Notes: generated by a model from the letters alone, not told the origin. DNA of 64,000 nucleotides from Paulinella micropora (GCA_019918135.1 WBZZ01005656.1:63501-127500); one strand, 5' to 3'; numbered from the stretch's first letter, positions 10,950 through 26,699 are shown. Program-made: numbers and translations.

Positions 10950-12791
10950 TTATATTCCGTCGCTGCATATCTCCGGGTAACTCTCCATGAACTTCTCGCA
11001 GAGTAATACTGCTACCACATCTTCTGTTTCAGGAACGGTTGAGTAGCTTTTTGTCAAAACCTTCGTGTTATTTGCAAGAAGTTTGTGTGCTCTTGACAAA
11101 ACTTTATCACCGATCCCGTAGATACGCTGCCAGGCTACTTTGCACACAGCCTCCGTTAAATACATATACTGAAACGATCCAGTTTTTGTTTGAAACGATT
11201 CAAGCTGCGAAGCTGCCCAAGAATAAAGCTCACTGAGAGACGATGACGCATTCTTCGCTCTCGTGTAAAGCACATCACGCGTGTCGATAAATGAATAACA
11301 CTTCCACTTTTTGCAGCAGACAGACTTAACTTCCCTGTCCAAGTCGGCGAAGGTAATCCCCAACAGTTTTTGGAGCGCAGACGGTCTCTGAAGCTTCACT
11401 GCACCTTTCGTGCGACTTTTCATCGTGTAGGGGCGCGTTGGATTCTTACGTGGTCTGCTGTAAGGAATTGGTGATAATCTCATGATGTTATACAACAGCT
11501 CATTCGATTCCATAAGCTCGTCGAAGTTCAATCGAAGCTCGTTGGATAATTCCGCATCGTCCACGCCGACCAGAGGAGGAAGCAATCCAGGGTTGATAGA
11601 TGCAGCATCACCGTTTGAATCCGTATCTGAACACTCTTCGTCGACGTTCTACGCAAACAAGATCGCTTATGAACATTAACCAGCATGAACATAGACAGGT
11701 AGAGAAAAAAAATTACCATGGAGCCAGTAGGAAGATATAGTCTAGAGCTGCTGCAGCTACTAACATCATATCCTGTAGTGACAGTAGAACTGTCTGACTG
11801 TTTCCAGCTGTCGAGGTTAGCATCAACGTCAGGAACACCTGCCTGTAAAAAAGAATCTTCTCAGTAATAATTTTCATTTATTTATTTTTTACCTGTGCAT
11901 CACTCAAGCTTGATTTTTCTGTGATGACTGTAATGTCCGAGCTTTCCCTGGGCAGAAGCGTGCGGCGACTATCTGAAATTGAGGACACGCTGTCGAGAAG
12001 CTTCCTCTTTTTTTCCGGCGGAATAGATGATGACCTGGAGAGCGGTTGCTTTCCATCAGAACTAATACTGCTGACCGACGCTAAAAGTTCAACCTTTGCT
12101 TCATGAAGCAAGGAAATTGACTTAAGTGGAAGCGGATGTTCTTTCTCAGGAACGATGAAACATACATGACCAATGTCAGTCTCGAACAGGAAAACTGGGA
12201 TTTTAGCTCCTTCCTTGGCAGCCTCTTTCAACCAGACCGGATGTGCATCGCTTGGCAGCGTAGCTATCTCTAGGTCTGGATTAGGTGCATAGCTGAGCAA
12301 AATCTCTTGATCTTTCGATATTGCGGTGGTGACAGTCACAATAGGAGTACCCTTGCTGACCTGACATTATTTACAACAATATTTATAGAAAAAATACAAC
12401 ACACGTAACAAAAACTTACATTGCATGGATGTATGTAACAACTAACATAATTTACCTTCACGTTCGGTCGGCAAGTGTCATCGTCGAGCTTGTTGAACCC
12501 TTGCGATGAAGAGTTGATGAGATGCATTGCATTCCTGCTCGATTCGTTAATGAATTTAATTGGATACATCCCTGTTTGCAGGGAACTCCCAATTTTCATA
12601 GTGAAATGATCAGAAAATGCAGCATGATCTGCAGCACGCAAAGACTTTCCTCCTGGTTCGAGGAGCCCAAGCTGAAAAGAAGGAGGAAGGTATTTATCAG
12701 CAAAGACTCCGTAGCCACCACCACGGTGTGCCACATATATCGGCGCCTTGCTAGCCCTCAGCATGGCATACCTAAAGTTTGAAATACACAT
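10950..12791 (-). CDS. SET-domain protein, four exons
   Basis: Exons are 12791-12456, 12360-11893, 11842-11717 and 11648-10950; all introns are GT-AG and in phase. SET hallmarks are GGGYGVFADKYLPP (the G-x-G-VFA start), FINESSRNAMHLINSS...CRPNV (the NHSCxPN region) and AISKDQEILLSY (the GEExxxxY end). SET proteins methylate lysines; the classical NHS is here NSS, so activity is uncertain. The rest is Ser-rich and then a mixed helical domain. The true start may be MLRASKAP, since an AG acceptor-like site lies just before it; upstream is a repeat. The stop TAA is 3 nt before the ATG of the DUF7869-like frame, in the same phase. Confidence 0.6.
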
Positions 12792-12794
12792 GAA

Positions 12795-13532
<738 letters not shown>

Positions 13533-13540
13533 TATTGAAG

Positions 13541-14403
13541 AGGAAATGCAAAATCATGCCGGTCAGTTTCACAAACTTTTGTGCAGAGTTTTTTCCACAG
13601 ATTGTTGTGTACAGAAGAAAAGAATAGCATTCCCGCTCATTCTGAGCTGGGAAAAGAGCGGGAATGCTGTTACATCTTCTCGTAATGTCATGCTCTTAAT
13701 AAAATCTCTGCACAAAAGTTTGCAAAACAGCAGTCCGAAAACGAGTTTCATCGAATTGCTGGTTTGTGAAAAATAGATTAAGCTGGGTCGTGCAATGTTA
13801 GGAAATGACATTTATAGCTTCAACAAACACGTTATAGCAGAAACATGCAAGGGATGACATGAGTTGAGAGTACGTAGGAAGGAAATGCAAAATCATGCCG
13901 GTCGGTTTTCACAAACTTTTGTGCAGAGTTTTTTCCACAGATTGTTGTGTACAGAAAAAAAGAATAGCATTCCCGCTCATTCTGAGCTGGGAAAAGAGCG
14001 GGAATGCTGTTACATTTTCTCGAAATGTCATGTTCTCAATAAAATCTCTGCACAAAAGTTTGCAAAACAGCAATCCAAAAACGAGTTTCATCGAATTGCT
14101 GGTTTATGAAAAATAGATTAAGCTGGGTCGTGCAATGTTAGGAAATGACATTTATAGCTTCAACAAACACGTTATAGCAGAAACATGCAAGGGATGACAT
14201 GAGTTGAGAGTACGTAGGAAGGAAATGCAAAATCATGCCGGTCGCTTTTCACAAACTTTTGTGCAGAGTTTTTTCCACAGATTGTTATGTACAGAAAAAA
14301 AGAATAGCATTCCCGCTCATTCTGAGCTGGGGAAAGAGCGGGAATGCTGTTACATCTTCTCGAAATGTCATGCTCTTAATAAAATCTCTGCACAAAAGTT
14401 TGA
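13541..14403 (+). repeat. 340-bp tandem repeat, about 2.5 copies, each with a nested palindrome
   Basis: Copies begin GGAAATGCAAAATCATGCCG at 13542, 13881 and 14221; the third is cut at about 14403. Each holds an outer inverted repeat CAAACTTTTGTGCAGAG / CTCTGCACAAAAGTTTG (13572-13722, 13912-14062, 14252-14402) and an inner one, GCATTCCCGCTC / GAGCGGGAATGC. Copies differ by few bases, which suggests recent amplification. Small frames inside are by-products. Confidence 0.88.
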
Positions 14404-14532
14404 TAATAACACGACCCTTTTTCCACACGTTCAAATTTCAGACCGGCCCGAGAAAAATTTTAAGGTTGAAGGCGCTGACTGGTAGTTATGTCTTTGGAAT
14501 TCAACTCATTTTGCTCGTTTTTCAACGTGTAG

Positions 14533-18697
<4,165 letters not shown>

Positions 18698-18790
18698 GTA
18701 TAATCTTTCCTACTCCTTCTTCTTCTTTTTCTTTTTTTTTTGTGAGGGGGGGGGCCCCCGGGGGGGGGTCAAAAGGTCTCTTTGGGCGCC

Positions 18791-18937
18791 GCAGCATAGT
18801 TTAGAGAGGGGAGTATAGCTACTAGCTTTAGTATGGCTAGCTAGTGTGTGTGGCATTCTATCAGTGAGCCTTTCCCTGTCTTTTTTTTTCCGAGTATAAT
18901 CTCTCTAACGGGAAGCGCTGACATTTTTTTTTCAAAC

Positions 18938-19015
<78 letters not shown>

Positions 19016-19190
19016 TAGGGAGTACATAGGCCATCGGTCCCTTTCCATGGGCTGATTGGTATAAAGCTCCTAGAGTGATGTTCTATGCCGTCACTTCCTT
19101 TATTCCACCGATTGGTGTGGAGACTTTCCTTATGGAATGGAGGACTGGATGCACATGGCCTTTTGTCTCAGCAATTGGCAGGAGATATAC

Positions 19191-19223
<33 letters not shown>

Positions 19224-19491
19224 GGACACCGTGATAGCCCAGTGGTCAAGTTCTACCATCTGAGCCCTGTCGCCAGTTCGATTCCCGTCGGTGCCACCAG
19301 TATTTTCATTGAACATACCGGTCTATTTCTGGACCAGTATTTTCATTGAACATACCGGCCCGTCTGGAAGTGTTGGAACTGCCCTTGCGGGGGTGTCATT
19401 AGAGCTTATCGTCAATTCTTCGTACTCCCCTCACGGGTGAGACGATGGAGGCGCATGTGCAGAAATGCATCAGCCATTGACAGAGAAGCGC

Positions 19492-19559
<68 letters not shown>

Positions 19560-19560
19560 T
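18791..19560. repeat. R4, R1, SINE and (TTA)n cluster
   Basis: R4 is at 18791-18941, (TTA)n at 18943-19014, R1 at 19015-19190, (TTA)n, the SINE at 19224-19493, and (TTA)n to 19557. Before it, 18745-18770 is a run of G and C bases. There is no gene in this stretch. Confidence 0.85.
19224..19493 (+). mobile_element. tRNA-derived SINE, copy 2
   Basis: It has the same structure as the copy at 16026. The A box TAGCCCAGTGG is at 19235-19245 and the B box GTTCGATTCCC at 19276-19286. The 5' end GGACACCG nearly pairs with CGGTGCC before ACCA, as in a tRNA acceptor stem with one extra base. The two copies are close to identical. Confidence 0.8.
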
Positions 19561-19618
19561 TTGTTGTTGTTGTTGTCGTTGCTGTTGGTTTGTTCTGCCA
19601 CTGCCTTGTTCGCAAGAA

Positions 19619-20230
19619 ATGAACGACTTCTTTCAAAACAACGGCGACCGGTATTGTATTCAGGGTAGTTCGTCCGCCGGCGTGTCGAAAGAAGTCGTTC
19701 AGGATCTTGTGAACAAGGCAATGTCAGAACAAGCCGCATCCATTAAGGAAATGCTAGCAGAAGAAAGAAAGTTGAGAGAGGAGGAAAGGAAGAAAAAAGA
19801 AGCGCAAGATCGGAAGGAAAAAGAGGCGCAAGAGAAGCGACAACGGGAAGAGGAGAGAAGAAAGAGGAAGAATTCGAAGAAGGAGAAGGAGGAGGAGGAG
19901 GAGGAGGAGGAGGAAAGCTCAGAAGAAGAGAACGAGAGAGTGAAGAAGAAGATGAAGAAGAATAACAAGAACAAGAAAAACTATGATGATAATGATAACA
20001 ACAACAACAACATCAGCAACAACAACAGCAACAACAACAACAACAACAACAAAAATAGTAAGAGCGAGAGAGAAAGCTTGCTGGAGGATCTCATCGCGCG
20101 GATGGCAGCTGGCGCTCTGTCTGCTGGTAACTCACCTTCCACCCCCCAACGCGGCACCGGTCTCACCGCTCCCAGCTCACCTAACGCATGGGAGTTTGTT
20201 TTAGCATCGCTTGCGCTGACTCGGCGCTAA
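19619..20230 (+). CDS. Low-complexity coiled-coil protein (203 aa) near the right TIR
   Basis: ATG at 19619 to TAA at 20228-20230. The order is a short ordered N-terminus (VSKEVVQDLVNKAMSEQAAS), a Glu/Arg/Lys helix (residues about 45-115), an Asn run encoded by AAC repeats, then SERESLLEDLIARMAAGALS and a Ser/Pro tail. It could be the last exon of the gene ending near 18697, because a CAAG acceptor-like sequence lies just before the ATG, or a separate gene. No known family. Confidence 0.45.
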   Translation: MNDFFQNNGDRYCIQGSSSAGVSKEVVQDLVNKAMSEQAASIKEMLAEERKLREEERKKKEAQDRKEKEAQEKRQREEERRKRKNSKKEKEEEEEEEEESSEEENERVKKKMKKNNKNKKNYDDNDNNNNNISNNNSNNNNNNNKNSKSERESLLEDLIARMAAGALSAGNSPSTPQRGTGLTAPSSPNAWEFVLASLALTRR

Positions 20231-20586
20231 CTTCAAATGCACGCACCAGGTAGTTTGCATAGCTTTCACTTTTCTCCTTCATCTGAAAGATGTTTGAATT
20301 TGTTTTGTGTTTTTTTTCTTTGTAGTAGTGTAGTATTAATCGTAATTTTTTGCACTGGCAGGTTTGTTATGGTCGAAAGCGTGATTAAGAACGTTTGTCG
20401 CGTGCAAGAGTTAAACAAACTTCTAATTTAGTTAGTATGATATTACGGAGTTAGATTTATTATTTTTTTTAGTAATTAAAGAAATTTTGTTGTAGAATCT
20501 ATGTATTTTGCGTGGCGACATCGCACTTCTCTTCCTCCCCCGTTCCCCCCTTCCCCCCTCCCCCCCCCCCCGGGGGGAATTTATTG
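20231..20586. other. no gene seen; GC tract next to the right TIR
   Basis: This holds a possible short trailing exon or 3' UTR and a C-run followed by a G-run (20530-20577). The run mirrors the G-run at 8450-8482 inside the left TIR. AGTTAAACAAACTTCTAATTT at 20411 matches 8528 in the same, not inverted, direction. Confidence 0.5.
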
Positions 20587-20938
20587 TAGGTAAAAGCAAT
20601 TTTTATTATCATAATAAAGTAAAATGCTTAATGTAAACAAAGATAAACAAACTTAAAAGCAAATTCTGCATGTTGGGCATTGTTATCATCATAGATTCAT
20701 AGTAGCCGGGACTATGAAAAAGGAGAAAGATTACCGTGTCGGACCGGTTCCTGCCCACCTCTGAAGATGAAGTTAAAGCGTATTACAATTAATAAAAACA
20801 TGTTTTAATATTATTTTTATATGTTCTGCAATCAGTGAATTGATTTCCTTTCATTTCCACACGTTTTCAAAAAAGTCCATATACTTCATGGAAAATTTCG
20901 GAAAAAGGGATACCCCCAAGATTGTCGAATGTTTAGTT
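20587..20938 (-). repeat. right TIR of the 12.9-kb element
   Basis: This is the reverse complement of 8066-8405. It ends GATTGTCGAATGTTTAGTT at 20938 and is followed by GTAG. Confidence 0.88.
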
Positions 20939-20942
20939 GTAG

Positions 20943-21071
20943 ACTAATGGGTTCAAAATAGTCATTGACATTTTAGGTTGCGGGTTCAATTCCAAAGAAA
21001 TCTTACTAATGGCGAATAATCTTTTTTTTTTTTTTTTTTTTTTTTTTTGCCTAAGTTGAATTATTATTATC
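20943..21071. other. polinton A sequence resumed; weak tRNA-like remnant
   Basis: GGTTGCGGGTTCAATTCC (20976-20993) matches GTTGCGGGTTCAATTCCC of Polinton B at 45293-45310 and resembles a tRNA T-arm or B box. The flanking sequence is too decayed to fold as a tRNA. A T-run lies at 21021-21048. Confidence 0.4.
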
Positions 21072-22073
21072 TTACAAATCTAATATTACCTTTGCCTTTT
21101 TTTCTCGCTTTGAAGTCCTTATATTCTCTGGTTGAATGTCTTCCCTCTTAAGTAATTCTTTTGTCTTTTTCTCTTTGATAACTTCTTTAGTTTGCTCCTT
21201 CATATCTTTTTCTTCGTCAATTGGTTTATCAAAATCAGTCTTCAATAAATCACGAGGGCTTACCAACTCATCGTTATTTAGTATGATTTTAAACCCCTTT
21301 CGCCCCTTGACTTTATAAATAATTTTGCTGAAGGTCTTACCACCTTTTGAAAAAACATTTCTTTTATTTTCTTTTCTTACACTATCGCCAACGTTGAATT
21401 CGTCAATTAAATTATCTCTTGTTATTGTTTGCTTATTTTTATCTCTTCTAGCAAAGACATCCACAGGTTTGGCTTGAATTCCTCTATGAACTTTATGATT
21501 GTACGCATTGACTAAGTCTTGAATATAACTTACCCAGTCAAAATTTCTATTAGTTTCAAATAAAAGGTCAAGCCATCTCCTAATACTTCTTATCACTCTA
21601 TCAACAGCCGCAAGCGCTCTATGGTCGCTAACTTCAACGACATCGTGTTTAATTCCATTTTCAATAAAATAATCATGAGTAGCACCTTTATATTCTCCTC
21701 CGCTGTCAGTTGTAATTGACTTTGGTTTATAAGGTATAGATTTCAAAGCATAATATACTTCTTTTGCTGTTTTATTTTTTAGTGGAATGATTATTAAAAA
21801 TCGGGAATGACAATCGATCCAAACGAGCATCCAAGCATAACCTTTATTACCTTTCTTATCTTTTATCTTACTCATATCCGCTAAGTCTAAGAAAACTTGG
21901 TCTAATGGTTTATCAACCCATATGGTATTCCATATTTTTGGGTTCTTTTTCTGGTGGTGAATTTCAAGGGCTTCTTCTTCTTTTGTTTTAACTACTTCTC
22001 CCGTAGGTGTGCCCCCGAGACTATCCGCATTCTGTGTATTAATAATTGTATGTTTATGGTCTAAATCAGGCAT
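21072..22073 (-). CDS. Polinton A retroviral-type integrase (rve)
   Basis: This would join the linear element to host DNA, making the 5-bp duplication. The start MPDLDHKHT at 22073 is preferred because it aligns with B and is preceded by GTATATAAT. Catalytic core: Asp in VFLDLADMSK, Asp in SITTDSGGEYKG, and an Asp 35 residues later in AAVDRVIRSIRRW, where most integrases have Glu. The C-terminal DEFNVGDSVRKENKRNVFSK is the SH3/chromo-like end domain. Length of about 333 aa fits. It is near-identical to the B copy and looks intact. Confidence 0.92.
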   Translation of the reverse strand: MPDLDHKHTIINTQNADSLGGTPTGEVVKTKEEEALEIHHQKKNPKIWNTIWVDKPLDQVFLDLADMSKIKDKKGNKGYAWMLVWIDCHSRFLIIIPLKNKTAKEVYYALKSIPYKPKSITTDSGGEYKGATHDYFIENGIKHDVVEVSDHRALAAVDRVIRSIRRWLDLLFETNRNFDWVSYIQDLVNAYNHKVHRGIQAKPVDVFARRDKNKQTITRDNLIDEFNVGDSVRKENKRNVFSKGGKTFSKIIYKVKGRKGFKIILNNDELVSPRDLLKTDFDKPIDEEKDMKEQTKEVIKEKKTKELLKREDIQPENIRTSKREKKAKVILDL

Positions 22074-22083
22074 ATTATATACA

Positions 22084-22334
22084 ATGAGATTTTCAAAATC
22101 CGATGTTAAGAATAAAAAATATAAAGTCCTAAAGGTAAGGTTATTAATTTTGGAGATATTAGATATGAACATTATAAAGACCGCATAGGGCTATATTCAC
22201 ATTTTAACCACTTAGATCAAGAAAGAAGAAAAAAATACAGAATGAGAGGAAAGGCTATAAAAAATTCAAAAGGTGAATTAACTTATAATAATCCAGAGTA
22301 TGCGAATTATTATTCTTATCACTATCTTTGGTAA
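22084..22334 (+). pseudogene. DUF5754-like small protein, frameshifted
   Basis: ATG at 22084 starts MRFSKSDVKNKKYKVLK. One base further on, in another frame, the pattern NFGDIRYEHYKDRIGLYSHF and NHLDQERRKKYRMRG ... YSYHYLW follows to TAA at 22332. This FGD-x-RYEHYxDR-YSHxxHxDxxRRxxYxxR-YLW layout is that of small DUF5754-type proteins of giant viruses and relatives, recalled from memory. A single frameshift near 22135 breaks it. Polinton B has an unrelated gene here. Confidence 0.5.
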
Positions 22335-22341
22335 TGATAAT

Positions 22342-22469
22342 TTTGAAAATCCACACTCCCGCTAACGCTCCCGTGTGTTTTTCAAACATCGTTTATACTT
22401 TAACAGCAGACGATGTTTATGAGCAAGCGAAAATGAGCGTAGCGAATGAAAGCGATGCTCATAAATATC
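22342..22469. terminator. two large hairpins between convergent genes
   Basis: 22342-22386 has arms TTTGAAAATCCACAC / GTGTGTTTTTCAAA around CTCCCGCTAACGCTCCC. 22412-22469 has arms GATGTTTATGAGC / GCTCATAAATATC. Relatives are at 29210-29269, 59321-59373 (first type) and 36540-36612 (second type). Their place between the ends of 22334(+) and 22472(-) suits two-way transcript termination. Confidence 0.65.
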
Positions 22470-22471
22470 AT

Positions 22472-22962
22472 TTAGAATTTTAAAAAGCATTTTTCAACAT
22501 CATTATTTTTTTCCTTCTTAGCACCTGAAGATTGATTATATACTTTTACACTTACACTGCTAGACTTTTTTCCTTTCCCCTTCTTAGGCTTTGGTATTTC
22601 TTTTTCACTACTCTCACTTTCACTTTCTTCGCTCTCTGGCTCTGTCTCTGGTTTCTTATTTTTCTTCGCTCTCTTAGTCTCCGTTTTCGCTCTTTTGATT
22701 TTCATTTTCGCCATCTTTTCGGCAATGATATCAGTGAAATCAACCTCATCTTCGCTCTCACTCTTCTCCTCTGGGCTATCATTATCATGTTCAGTAATAA
22801 TATCCTTAGCCAAGTTCTTTTCTTCAATTTGTTTTATTCGTTCCTCCATATCTTCATCTTCTTGCTTTACAGCATTTCGGTATTGCGTCGTTGTTTCGCT
22901 TTCGCTTTTATTCCTTCCACAGCACTACCCCAGTTCTTACGACTTGCTTCAGGGGATGGCAT
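22472..22962 (-). pseudogene. Polinton A Lys/Glu-rich protein, N-terminal deletion frameshift
   Basis: The start at 22962 (MPSPEASRKNWGSAVEGIKA) matches B (47464). A net loss of about 28 bp near 22890 shifts the frame to a stop. Translation could restart at MEERIKQIEEKN (22849), giving 125 aa. The body has acidic tracts (SPEEKSESEDEVDF), a basic stretch (KMKIKRAKTETKRAKK) and a SESSEKE region, then VYNQSSGAKKEKN. A nuclear or DNA-binding role is possible, but I recognise no domain. Confidence 0.6.
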
Positions 22963-23020
22963 TCTATACTAAGATTTTTATATTTTTAGTATTTACAAAT
23001 TAATTATTTATTAATATAAC

Positions 23021-26000
23021 ATGAGTCAATATAAATCCTTACTAGGTTTATCAGAAATCGCAGTTGATAGTCTAGACATAAAAAACTTAGACCTTACCAA
23101 CACTAATATTATTGGTCTGAATACAGACAGAGTGCCAGAAGATGCTGACCCCGTAAATCTTTATTTCACTGATAACCGCTTTGATACACGTCTCGCTTTA
23201 AAATCAACTACTGATATCAAAGAAGGAAAAAATTTATACTATACAGAGCAACGTGTAAGGGACAACGACGAAGTCAAAGCCTCAACTCAACACAGAAGCA
23301 ATACAAGTAATCCGCACCAAACAAGTTTATACAATTTGATTGACACAAACATATTTGCACAAGCGAGCGGACAATACTTAACTTACAACGATGTAGAAGG
23401 CAAATGGAAGAATACAGCCCTTGGTTCAATTGACACACTCTCTGATGTAGTCATTACAGCACCAGTGGCGATGAATAGTTATCTAACATATAACTCAATA
23501 AACTGGGTAAATAAAACTTTTCCAATAAATGTTGATGAAACAGGCAATATTAGTATGGGCGGTAATTTGAATATAACAGGAGTTAATTTATTAAATACGA
23601 AAGATGTTGATAGTTGGATATCTGAGCACGAAGACAATAATGATAAAGTGTCAGCAGATGGTTCAATTAATACACACAGCGATGTTTTGATTACAGGCAC
23701 ACCCGCCGATAACCAACTGCTCATTTATAGCACAGGACAATGGAGAAATGTTGCTTCACCTTTTCTACGACTAGACGGCACCGCCAGTATGACAGCGGGA
23801 TTAAATATGGGAGGGTTTGCGATTACAAATGTAGGCAATGTTGATGGTATTGATGTTTCTGCCCTTGATATTTCTGTGGTTAAACTAACAGGAGACCAAA
23901 CCATAACAGGAAACAAAATATTTACTACTTATTTGGGTGTAAAAGATTCAAATCCATTAAACACTGGTAAGTTATTCTTCAATTACAACAATAATATGGG
24001 TTCTATTTATTCGTCGGAGGTAGGTGGAGCAACGGGCTATCCACTAAGCATTGTTGGTTCTTCCATACTTCTTGCTCCAACAACAGGGGGTGGAATAACA
24101 TTGACGAGCAATGTTTTAAATTTTAATAGCACAACAGCAATCAGCGGACTTCCAGCACCATTCTATGACGGCGATGCTTCAACGAAGGCTTACACTGATA
24201 CGAAACTAGCAAAGGACGGCACAGTGGCTATGACGGGTAGTTTAAATATGGGTGGTTTTGCTATTACAAATGTTGGTAATGTTGATAGTATTGATGTTTC
24301 TGCCCTTGATACTTCTGTGGTTAAACTAACAGGAGACCAAACCATAGCGGGTATTAAGACATTCAGCAACACAATAACAGCAAATGACAAAATAACAACT
24401 GCATCAGGCAAACCAATAATCATAGGCAATACAACGAAAGGCGCAGGGGCGACAGGTGGTTTAGAATTATATGGAACGGCTTCAAATATCGGAGGAGCAC
24501 ACTTACAAGCAATAACAACGGCGGATGCTTATCCAACATTTCAATTATTGAACTGGACACACGACAATGTAGGCGTAAGTTTTGATGCTTATTATGACGG
24601 CTCAAACTGGAAATCAAGTAATTCTGGTTCAAACTTTCAAATATACAAAAACTCAAACAAACTTGCTTTTAACTATAAATCAGGAATAACAGCAGGAAGC
24701 AATATAACATGGTCTGAGGCGTTGAATGTAAGCACAACAGGATTAATAACGGCAAATGCGGGAATATCAACAACCACATTAACGGCAAGTGGGGCGATAA
24801 CAGCGAATGGCGGACTAAATATGGGAAACCAAAGTATAACAAATGTAAATCTTGTTGATGGTGTGGATGTTTCTACTCTTGATACTTCGGTGGTTAAACT
24901 AACAGGAAACCAAACCATAGCAGGAATTAAGACATTTAGTAGTGCCCTTGAAATAACAGGAAATTTAACGAATGCGACAACAAAAGGAACATTCGTGGTT
25001 TTTAACTCCACAGCCAATATAGGAACTATCGGATGCCTTGATATGGGCACTGGCGTAAATTATAACTTTGAAATAAATGCGAAAAAAATAAGTTTCGTTA
25101 TTGATGGGGTAATCGTCGGCTGGGTAAATGCTTCGGGGCTAGATTGTAATAGTAGCAAAATAGCCAACCTCGGAACACCTACATTAGCGACGGATGGAGC
25201 GACAAAAGGGTATGCGGACACATTGGACGGGCAAAATGTAAAACTAACAGGAGACCAAACCATAACAGGAATTAAAACATTCAATGGAACGAGAACAGAG
25301 ATAAAATATTTAACTCTAACAAACACTGCGGATTTTAATAATGTGGATATCACTAATGGTGGAAATATAACATACAATGGTGCGAGGATATTAAACCAAA
25401 ATGGAGGTGATATATTCTTTTCACAGACATCGGGAGATTATCAATATTTCTTATTTACTCTAAATACCGCTACAAGTGGAACCGCGAACCAACGAGGTTA
25501 TGTATTCACGAATGTAGCATCTGATGTAAAAGGGGCGGGACTTTATATTTCAAAACTTTTGGATAATAAAAGTGCTTCGTCTGACATTGTCCGGTTTAAC
25601 AATGCTGGCGGTAAGCGGTTTTATGGTGCCTTAGATATGAACTCAAACAATATAACAAATGGTGGAACAATAACGGGAACGACAATTACTTCAACCGCGG
25701 GTATATCAACGACGACACTAACCGCAAGTGGATTAATAATGGCAAATGCGAGTATATCAACAACAACAGCAACCGCGAGTGGATTAATAAGGGCAAATGC
25801 GGGGATATCAACAACGACATTGGCAACGAGCGATAAAATAACAACAGCATCAGGTAAGCCGATAATCATCGGAAGTACAACAAAATCAGCGAATGGTGCG
25901 ACAGGCGGATTAGAATTATACGGAACATCTTCAAATATTGGAGGAGCACACTTGCAGGCAGTAATATCCACGGATGCTTATCCAACATTTCAATTATTGA

Positions 26001-26608
26001 ATTGGGCACACGACAATATAGGTATAAGTTTTGATGCTTATTATGACAGCTCAAACTGGAAATCAAGTAATTCTGGCTCAAACTTTCAAATATACAAAAT
26101 CTCAAACAAACTTGCTTTTTATTATAATACTGGAACAACAGCAGGAAACAATATAACTTGGAATGAGGCTATGAACATTAATACGTCGGGAGAGGTAGTC
26201 ATCCCAACAGCATCCAGCGGTTTTTTAACCATAAGAAGAAGACCCGCTTCTACCGTCGACGCACAACTATATTTTAAATCGGGAGGATATACGAATTATG
26301 GAGCAATCGTTTCTTCTACTGGTTTGCTTCACGCTTGGACTACTTCAAACTCTACTACTGGCGAGCCGTCAGGCAGTTATAATTATATTCCGCTAAATGG
26401 TGCTTGGACAAACTCATCGGACAGGAGATTGAAAGCAGATATTAAAACATTAGACTGCGGTGATTGTTGTGATAAACTTATGAAAATAAACTGCTGTTCA
26501 TATTATTTGAAATCAGATGAAAAGAAAGAAAGAAAGAACCACGGATTTATTGCGGACGAAGTAAAAAAGATTTTTCCAGAATTTGTATCCGAAAGCGGAA
26601 TAAAATAG
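23021..26608 (+). CDS. Polinton A long fibre with Peptidase_S74 chaperone domain
   Basis: 1195 aa. The N-terminus has phage-fibre repeats (NLYFTDNRFDTRLALKSTTD, EGKNLYYTEQRV). The shaft carries recurring blocks GFAITNVGNVD-IDVSALD-SVVKLTGDQTITG and ISTTTLTASG. The C-terminus has SSDRRLKADIKTLDCGDCCD and HGFIADEVKKIFPEFVSESG, the start and core of an S74 intramolecular chaperone that trimerises and then cleaves itself off. The domain ends about 60 residues earlier than in B, losing the final coiled coil. The protein is probably a host-binding virion spike. Upstream is TTAATATAAC-ATG. A GIY-YIG remnant lies directly downstream on the other strand. Confidence 0.85.
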   Translation: MSQYKSLLGLSEIAVDSLDIKNLDLTNTNIIGLNTDRVPEDADPVNLYFTDNRFDTRLALKSTTDIKEGKNLYYTEQRVRDNDEVKASTQHRSNTSNPHQTSLYNLIDTNIFAQASGQYLTYNDVEGKWKNTALGSIDTLSDVVITAPVAMNSYLTYNSINWVNKTFPINVDETGNISMGGNLNITGVNLLNTKDVDSWISEHEDNNDKVSADGSINTHSDVLITGTPADNQLLIYSTGQWRNVASPFLRLDGTASMTAGLNMGGFAITNVGNVDGIDVSALDISVVKLTGDQTITGNKIFTTYLGVKDSNPLNTGKLFFNYNNNMGSIYSSEVGGATGYPLSIVGSSILLAPTTGGGITLTSNVLNFNSTTAISGLPAPFYDGDASTKAYTDTKLAKDGTVAMTGSLNMGGFAITNVGNVDSIDVSALDTSVVKLTGDQTIAGIKTFSNTITANDKITTASGKPIIIGNTTKGAGATGGLELYGTASNIGGAHLQAITTADAYPTFQLLNWTHDNVGVSFDAYYDGSNWKSSNSGSNFQIYKNSNKLAFNYKSGITAGSNITWSEALNVSTTGLITANAGISTTTLTASGAITANGGLNMGNQSITNVNLVDGVDVSTLDTSVVKLTGNQTIAGIKTFSSALEITGNLTNATTKGTFVVFNSTANIGTIGCLDMGTGVNYNFEINAKKISFVIDGVIVGWVNASGLDCNSSKIANLGTPTLATDGATKGYADTLDGQNVKLTGDQTITGIKTFNGTRTEIKYLTLTNTADFNNVDITNGGNITYNGARILNQNGGDIFFSQTSGDYQYFLFTLNTATSGTANQRGYVFTNVASDVKGAGLYISKLLDNKSASSDIVRFNNAGGKRFYGALDMNSNNITNGGTITGTTITSTAGISTTTLTASGLIMANASISTTTATASGLIRANAGISTTTLATSDKITTASGKPIIIGSTTKSANGATGGLELYGTSSNIGGAHLQAVISTDAYPTFQLLNWAHDNIGISFDAYYDSSNWKSSNSGSNFQIYKISNKLAFYYNTGTTAGNNITWNEAMNINTSGEVVIPTASSGFLTIRRRPASTVDAQLYFKSGGYTNYGAIVSSTGLLHAWTTSNSTTGEPSGSYNYIPLNGAWTNSSDRRLKADIKTLDCGDCCDKLMKINCCSYYLKSDEKKERKNHGFIADEVKKIFPEFVSESGIK

Positions 26609-26699
26609 AGCGCTTCTTATTGGGATAATCTGTCCGTCTCCAAAAATGAATTGAAAACCAAAAGTTGATAATCCTATCATATTGTCGTAGTGTATTTCC

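Noticed and set aside
13541..14403. CRISPR array
   Set aside because: The repeat units are 340 bp and directly adjacent, with no spacers, in a eukaryotic setting.
23479..26138. Minus-strand frames antisense to the fibre genes
   Set aside because: They are not conserved as proteins; they follow from the repetitive fibre sequence on the plus strand.
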